This document shows, piece by piece, positions 58,415 through 64,000 of a stretch of DNA of 64,000 bases. The position numbers and the translations under genes are program-made. Each line of letters begins with the position of its first letter. Position 1 is the stretch's first letter. Location: positions 4,614,501-4,678,500 of the forward strand of contig JAVHKY010000026.1 of the NCBI GenBank assembly GCA_035079385.1, written 5' to 3'. This stretch comes from Aspidiotus rigidus. Lineage: Eukaryota; Arthropoda; Insecta; Hemiptera; Diaspididae. The notes below the pieces were generated by a model. That model ran no database searches. It worked only from the letters and a program-made list of their open reading frames with translations, and was not told where the DNA came from.

Positions 58415-59964
58415 CAGCTTAGAATATTGTATACCAGACTTTTACTTCGTCATAATATAAGTCTGTGATGCATGCTATACTTACTATAGCAACCGAGTGT
58501 AGAATCGATTTTTTTATACAATCGAGATCGATACATTGATATAACTGAGATCGACTTCTCGGTAGTAAAGTAGATAGCAGCAGCCAATGGCTACTCAAGT
58601 CCTTGTGAAAGGAAGCTTGTGCGGAGTGTAGAAGCTTTCAGTTGCGAATAATGTGTAAGTATCTACATTGGTGAGACTGGGCTCCAACTAACTTGCAATT
58701 AGATGAAATGAGGAAAACTCAGTTGGCAATGGAAAGGAGCTTGCTGGGGATTAAAAGAGCAGAAAGAGTGAGGAACAAAATGTTGAGAGAAAAAACAAGA
58801 GAGTAAAGATATACTTTACATAATAAAGCAGCAAAAACTAAGATAGGCTGGGAACGTGAGTAGGAAAACCAATAACAGGTGGGAAAAGATTCTATTAGAC
58901 TGGACTCTGTATGACTATAAATGAGAGAGAGAGGTCGACCAAGAAGAAGATCGATTCATGAAATAAGAACATACGCAGGAATTGCATGGTAAAGGGATGC
59001 AAGGGACAGAACCCGTTCAGAGAGGATAGGGGAGACTTTTGCCAGCAGGTGGGAGAATTATGAAATATATGTAGTATGTAAGTAATTTCCTCGTCCAACT
59101 TCGTTAAAATTGGGACGAAAATATTTCGTGTTTTTAACGTGGACAAAGGATTATCGTTTTCTGAAGTGATAACTATTCCCTTTCAATTATCTAAATCTAG
59201 AGGCGACAATATTTTTTGACATGGCTACGTCTTTTCTGAGACGTTGTCACTTGAAATATGTAACGCTGGTGATGAAGTGACAGGATGAGTCACAAAAGTG
59301 TTTATGTCCTAAGGTTAGAGGTGATGACGTCGCTGGGAGTGATCGCTTGTTTCTCAATGGTTTCGTCTGACCGATATTCTTTATGGTCTCATAAAAAATT
59401 ACTCTCCTCGAATAGTGATCGTGGATTCAATTTCTGCGGTCAATCATTCGTAAACTCGAGGGGCGTCGCGATCAGCATCAGTCAACCAATTCCCAGCGTT
59501 GAACAAATGCTTAAAATTAATACTATACTGCTCAACGTTCAGTACTTCATTTTCACTCTACTCTCCAAAGGTCACTATTCAATTCAGAAGAGGGGTGGGT
59601 CATAAAGTGGAGAGAAATGTACAAATTTCCGTTAGAATTTGTGACCTTTCCCTGTGAGGTATTTAGGAATGAACTTAATTTCACAAAACTCCAACTAACT
59701 AGAAGCTCTGTATCATTAATGATATGGCTTATAAAGATGACATCGTTTATTTGAATCAAAACTTGCACAGCACTCAATAAACAATATTTTCAGTTCTTCT
59801 CAATTTCTCTGGCGTTCGTCACTTTTTTTCAGTTTCAGCCGGCCTTCAAACACGATTTCTTCCGTATCTATTTTACTTCCTAACTTTTAAATCTAATATT
59901 CCATCTTCTTATTCTCACGAAGTTGACCACACACTTTTAAAGGTAAATAAATCGCGCGTCTTAC
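58415..59964. other. Rest of the 5.8-kb motor intron
   Basis: No exon recognised. Short open frames on both strands lack motifs. Confidence 0.45.
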
Positions 59965-60150
59965 CTTGTTCCCATAAATTTCATTCGGCTCATTGGGATT
60001 CAAGAATATCAAAATGTCTCCAATGTATGTGTAGAATAACCCACGGTTGAATCTTTCGTGAAGAATGTGCATTATTTTGTCTTCGGTAATTTCATCGACC
60101 GCAGCAAGGTCCTCTACAATCATGGCCTCGGTAGCCTCGTATACTTTTTT
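59965..60150 (-). CDS. ninaC: Myosin III exon 9 (motor start)
   Basis: Encodes EDLAAVDEITEDKIMHILHE and FYTYIGDILIFLNPN, the start of the myosin head. The donor is GTAAGA. The following intron (54,199-59,964) is about 5.8 kb and full of repeats. Confidence 0.94.
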
Positions 60151-60225
60151 CTAAATCAAAGCGTTCAATCTTCATGTAAATAGAACGAACTCAAGTACTG
60201 GTATGGATCTTATTTTCCTCGTTAC

Positions 60226-60321
60226 CTGTAGTCGACCGTTTCGTAAATGAATTTCCGACCTAGCAATAGGCGCAAAATTCTTTCCCAATTTTGTTTTGAG
60301 GGCGATCAATTCCGCACCAAG
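60226..60321 (-). CDS. ninaC: Myosin III exon 8 (kinase-motor linker)
   Basis: A 32-codon linker exon, LGAELIALKTKLGK to LRNGRLQ, phase 0 at both ends. The acceptor is AATGTAG and the donor GTAACG. Confidence 0.88.
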
Positions 60322-60393
60322 CTACATTTAGAAAACGGAAAAGTTTCATGAGAGGTTGAATTGGAACTAATGGTAATAAGTGTCGGAACTTAC

Positions 60394-60481
60394 AATATTC
60401 TTATCTTTTGTCAATTTCAAGAAAGGATGTTCCACAAATTCGAAGATGAATGGTCGCTCCTCTGGTATTTTAATGAGGCAT
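60394..60481 (-). CDS. ninaC: Myosin III exon 7 (end of kinase domain)
   Basis: Encodes CLIKIPEERPFIFEFVEHPF, the final kinase helix with the conserved RP. The acceptor is TTTGCAG and the donor GTAAGT. Confidence 0.93.
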
Positions 60482-60552
60482 CTGCAAATTCCAATATAGA
60501 ATATGTTAAGCTTCTGATCAGAAATGTACCTTACGGAACACTTGGTACTCAC

Positions 60553-60700
60553 TCGGAAACGAAATCCGCATACAACTGAGACCATTTGGATGGAAGTCTA
60601 AAATTAGGAGGTGGGTTTCTAACAATTTGGAACAAGGCTCTTGTTGGATGCATCTCCTCATAAGGTGCACAGCCTTCTGCCAACTCCAGAGCAGTGATAC
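60553..60700 (-). CDS. ninaC: Myosin III exon 6 (kinase C-lobe)
   Basis: Encodes ITALELAEGCAPYEEMHPTR and NPPPNF, typical of Ste20/NINAC kinases. The donor is GTGAGT and the acceptor ATACAG. Confidence 0.94.
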
Positions 60701-60782
60701 CTGTATGAGAAGAAAACACACATGTTCTACTCTTATGATGTATGTCAAACGAGCTCAAAATTTGAAGTTTTCAAATACTTGC

Positions 60783-60922
60783 CCAAAGCCCAAACGTCGA
60801 TTCTATTATCGTACGTTATTATTCCATCGGAATTCATTTTACCGCTAACTATAAGCTCCGGAGCCATCCAGCATGGTGAACCAAGACAGGTATTTCGTCT
60901 GTCTAGTGTACTTTTTAAGCCT
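60783..60922 (-). CDS. ninaC: Myosin III exon 5 (activation segment), GC donor
   Basis: Encodes the activation loop and GSPCWMAPELIVSGKM, then DVWALG. The exon must end before GCAAGTATT because the next exon starts with the two bases that finish the Gly codon; reading on meets a stop. This is a GC-AG intron. Confidence 0.92.
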
Positions 60923-60989
60923 CTGAAAAATAATATTGAAATTATCCCGATCAAAATCAGCTTAATTATTAATTATATTGATATTCTTA

Positions 60990-61118
<129 letters not shown>

Positions 61119-61174
61119 TTATTCGTGCTCACATAACAAACAGAGATACATAAGTGATAAAAGAAAGAACTCAC

Positions 61175-61279
61175 ATTCACAGTTTCTTTCAATATAAATG
61201 CAATCTGTTCCTCGGACAAATGTCTATTCTGAGCGAATAGTCCTCTTGTCAAATCAATGATACGACCTCCTTCGCATAA
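61175..61279 (-). CDS. ninaC: Myosin III exon 3 (kinase hinge and helix D/E)
   Basis: Encodes LCEGGRIIDLTRGLF and LSEEQIAFILKETVN, the myosin III kinase hinge region. The acceptor is a T-rich TTTCAAG and the donor GTGAGT. Phase 0 at both ends. The R1-like LINE fragment sits in the intron just upstream. Confidence 0.94.
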
Positions 61280-61334
61280 CTTGAAAAAAAAAATTTCTTC
61301 TTTAATACCTAATTGATCCCGTCGGAAGTTCAGT

Positions 61335-62262
61335 CCACCCACTTTTCGCCTGCAAGATGTGGAAATTGAAACCAAGAAGCGAATGAAATACCTGGGCATT
61401 TAGTTTGACTCAACGCTGAGCTTCAGGCACCATTTCCTGATGGCTGCGGAAAAAGTGGGATGGGTAGTTGGATACCTAAGCCACCTGATGAGGGACCTAG
61501 GAGGACCGAGAGAAGCAAGAAGAAGGATCATGATGAGCACCGCCTTGTCGATCCTCCTGTATGGTGCGCCAATGTGGGCCGACTCCATGAAGATACCATA
61601 CAAAAGGAGAGAGATGGTAAAGATCCAACAAAGAGCTACGCTGAGGTGTGTTAGTGCCTACCACACTGTCTCGACGTAGGCTCTTTGTGTATTAGTACGT
61701 TCACCACCAATCGAGCTCCTTGCTGAGGAGAGAGCGGTGGTGTTCAAAGCAAAGAAGAGGACAACGACCAACCGAGAAGCTTTACGGGTCAAGCAGGAGG
61801 CCAGGCGCTCCTTGCTTGTAAAGTGGAAAGCAAGAACTGCCCAGAGTGAGCTGGGTACATGGACAACCCGTGTGCTAATACGCGACCTTGATGAGTGGAT
61901 GGACCGACACCATGGTCAGCTGAACTTTCACCTGACGCTGGTGTTAAGCGGCCATGGCTGCAAGGAAAGTTGAGCAGGCAACGTGTTCGCACTGTAACCA
62001 AGGGCGGACACCTTATCGTGAGCGGGACAAGCTAAGTCGGTGTCTTTAAGAGATTGGGGTAGATGAAGCGCTGAACCCGAGTAGCCTGGTACCCACCATG
62101 CTAGGTTCCGAAGAAGCATGGAACCAGGTGTCTGCATTTGCGGCCACCATCATGAAGGGGAAGATGGACCAGGAATGGAATAGGCAAATGCAGAACCACT
62201 CTATGGCCTACTCAACACCTGTGTGCCATCAACATCCAGATTTGCAAGGAGAAGAGGACTAA
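61335..62262 (+). pseudogene. R1-like non-LTR retrotransposon fragment (3' end of ORF2)
   Basis: On the plus strand, antisense to the host gene, one frame reads KKRMKYLGI, MAAEKVGWVVGYLSHLMRDL, STALSILLYGAPMWADSM, RCVSAYHTVST, PPIELLAEERAVVFKAKK and RDLDEWMDRHHGQLNFHLT, the typical thumb and C-terminal region of R1/TRAS-type ORF2. In-frame stops lie at about 61,404 and 61,677, and the frame shifts after 61,970; beyond this, CSHCNQGRTPYRERDK and SEEAWNQVSAFAATIMKGKM continue the tail. It is 5'-truncated, as usual for LINEs. The reverse transcriptase core is missing. Confidence 0.85.
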
Positions 62263-62588
62263 GATCATCCCTGAAGAGAGAAGAAGATGAAGAAACTCCA
62301 ACAGTGACCTACTATATTGTGTGTGTTCTTATGCTTTTTACGTGCCAGGGGGGGCACTGCAGCTTGGCGGTACCGAGTAGAACAGGGGGTTCGCAGAGGA
62401 GATTCTTCCTTCACTGAAGTTATACCCGAAAGGGTCGATTCCGGTGTTGGAGGAAATAAAATTAAATGCATACGCAACCCGCACCTACTCCAGGACGGGC
62501 GGTGTTTGCAAATGCGACATAAACGCGAATACCTAATTGATGCTGCGAAAAAATACTACATTTTAATAGAACAGTAAAAGTAACTTAC

Positions 62589-62749
62589 CTGTAAGACAAA
62601 CCATACTTCTCCTGTCTTGTAGTAAGCTCCATGAAAAGCTGGTAAATTTGGATGGGAGGCCAAGTATTTGAGGATTTTGTACTCTTCTTTGATATCGTTT
62701 TCGTAGTCCGGGACAATTTTTTGTATTTTTATCGCAACTTTTTTGTTAC
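62589..62749 (-). CDS. ninaC: Myosin III exon 2 (kinase N-lobe)
   Basis: Encodes NKKVAIKIQ with the ATP-binding lysine (residue 55) and YKILKYLASHPNLPAFHG. The acceptor is CCCGCAG and the donor GTAAGT. Confidence 0.94.
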
Positions 62750-62828
62750 CTGCGGGAAAAATCACGGTAAATAATTTCCAAGTTGGTAGATTCGAAATTT
62801 TCGCTAGGCTAGCTCGTTAGTTTCTAAC

Positions 62829-62970
62829 CAGCTTGGGTATCGACAGCTTCGTGTACGGAAGCGCTGACACCAGATCCGATTACAGTTCCTAGTGTGAAGC
62901 GATTTCCAGGGTCGGGTAGCGATTCCAAACGAATGTCCACCGGAACACCGCTGAATCCTTTTGTAGGCAT
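62829..62970 (-). CDS. ninaC: Myosin III exon 1 (chosen start, kinase glycine loop)
   Basis: The ATG at 62,968-62,970 is in an AAAATG context and is followed by the kinase start FTLGTVIGSGVSASVHEAV, the nucleotide-binding loop. The exon itself runs to an acceptor (CCTCCAG) at 62,994. The 23 bases before the ATG are also open, so an upstream coding exon cannot be excluded. The donor GTTAGA lies at 62,828. Confidence 0.88.
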
Positions 62971-63356
62971 TTTAAGTCCTTTGAGAGTATGATCTGGAGG
63001 AAAAAATGATCAACGTTCATAAGATGAATGGAATTCATTTGTCGTTGAGTCTGGTTCCGCCAACTTTTGCAGGGCGAGTGTTGCAAAAAATGATTTGCAA
63101 AGGGCCAATGGATGCGCTAAATGTATCTGAAGAAGCAACAACGAGTACCGATAGATTTGAGGAAATGGTATGAAAAACATGATGACATCGTCTATTCTGC
63201 TCAGAAAAAATTTTATTCTTATAAACTATGTCTCCGAACATTAATTCAAAGGTTTTACCCAAGGTTCTTATGAGAAGAGGTTTTCTCACACGGAATGCAA
63301 GCTTCATGATATCTTTAAGAAACAATAGTGGGAAACCAATGACGTTATCCACAATA

Positions 63357-63735
63357 TACCGTATTTTTCCGAGTATAAGTTGCAGGTTTTGAGAGCTACA
63401 AAAATGGCGTGCAACTTATATATGCGAGCATAAAAAAAAAAAAAAAGAAAGAGCGTGTATGCTTCCTTATCTCAAACTTTCCTATTCATACTCAGTAGCT
63501 AGATAAACGTGAGATTATTCTCAGAGCGAAAACGACGAAGAAGGGGGTGAAGATTAATTGTTGTAAAAATACCTGGAAGGTTTATAATTTCATTGTTCAA
63601 AAAAGTCGTTAATTTCCCCTCCCAAAATCAATGATTGATTTATAATCGAGCAGAATAAAAGTTTCTATATTTTCATCTTCAAATCTGGGGTGCGACTTTT
63701 ATGCGTGCACGACTTATACTCAGAAAAAAACGGTA
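63357..63735. mobile_element. TA-flanked MITE with TACCGT-type ends (~379 bp)
   Basis: The left end CCGTATTTTTCCGAGTATAA and the right end CTTATACTCAGAAAAAAACGG are inverted, with TA on each side. The interior is non-coding with an A run near 63,431. It lies upstream of the chosen myosin III start. Confidence 0.75.
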
Positions 63736-64000
63736 GTTAGGAAACCGGTGACGTCTTGCGCCTTACCATCAGCAAACCTGCCTTTGATAGAATCTTGGAT
63801 CCCACCCCGACTTTTAAAACGCTAAAATGCGAAATTTTCTTGTTTTTCATTCCTGTTATTTTCAAGAAATTTTCGCATTGGTCCTTTTTAGCATAGTCAA
63901 ATTCTCAAATCCGTACGATCGGCATATTAGAAGCATTTTGATGACTGATTCCTATATAGAATGTAATATGTAGAACGAATTAGGCTTGGGTGCCATTTTT
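63736..64000. other. No feature recognised
   Basis: Non-coding sequence upstream of the myosin III start exon. It may be a 5' intron or promoter region; no element could be assigned. Confidence 0.3.

Overview
The window is nuclear DNA of an AT-rich arthropod, most likely an insect. Evidence: two intron-split host genes with GT-AG (one GC-AG) introns, a kinase-myosin of the NINAC/myosin III type, and a transposable-element set typical of arthropods (BEL/Pao, R1-like LINE, Ty3/Gypsy, Phantom-like MULE, TA-flanked MITEs). The order of insect cannot be decided from the sequence alone.

Layout. 1-840: nothing recognised. 840-8,300: about 7.4 kb of ~165-bp satellite with higher-order duplication and one inverted block (about 6,470-7,550). 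8,300-13,930: repeat-derived and decayed sequence, including a Ty3/Gypsy pol remnant (10,665-11,185), a copy of a dispersed repeat (about 9,105-9,480) and a frameshifted coding-like block (about 12,440-12,800). 13,932-19,769: a complete, young BEL/Pao retrotransposon on the minus strand, with identical 188-bp LTRs and a 5-bp target duplication; its polyprotein frame is cut by a single UGA. 21,744-23,897: a six-exon plus-strand PABIR/FAM122 gene (PP2A-B55 inhibitor family). 24,913-62,970: one very long minus-strand gene, a myosin III (NINAC orthologue), with an N-terminal Ser/Thr kinase, a myosin motor and a tail of about 545 residues in many small exons. The two genes converge and their 3' ends lie within about 200 bp.

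The myosin III introns carry most of the remaining content: an intact 2-kb MULE with ORF, TIRs and 8-bp duplication (35,504-37,502), at least five long-armed palindromic (foldback) elements, one ~370-bp TA-flanked MITE inserted in two different foldbacks, a hAT-like MITE, a truncated R1-like LINE and several minisatellite patches. Kinase-motor exon phases agree throughout (1,052 codons). Tail exon phases also agree from 40,014 down to the stop at 24,913. The neck region between the motor and the tail (40,015-48,612) is the one part of the gene I could not join.

Myosin III in fly photoreceptors is an actin-based motor kinase that binds calmodulin and the INAD scaffold; PABIR proteins inhibit PP2A-B55. 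Nothing in the window links the two genes functionally; they are simply convergent neighbours.
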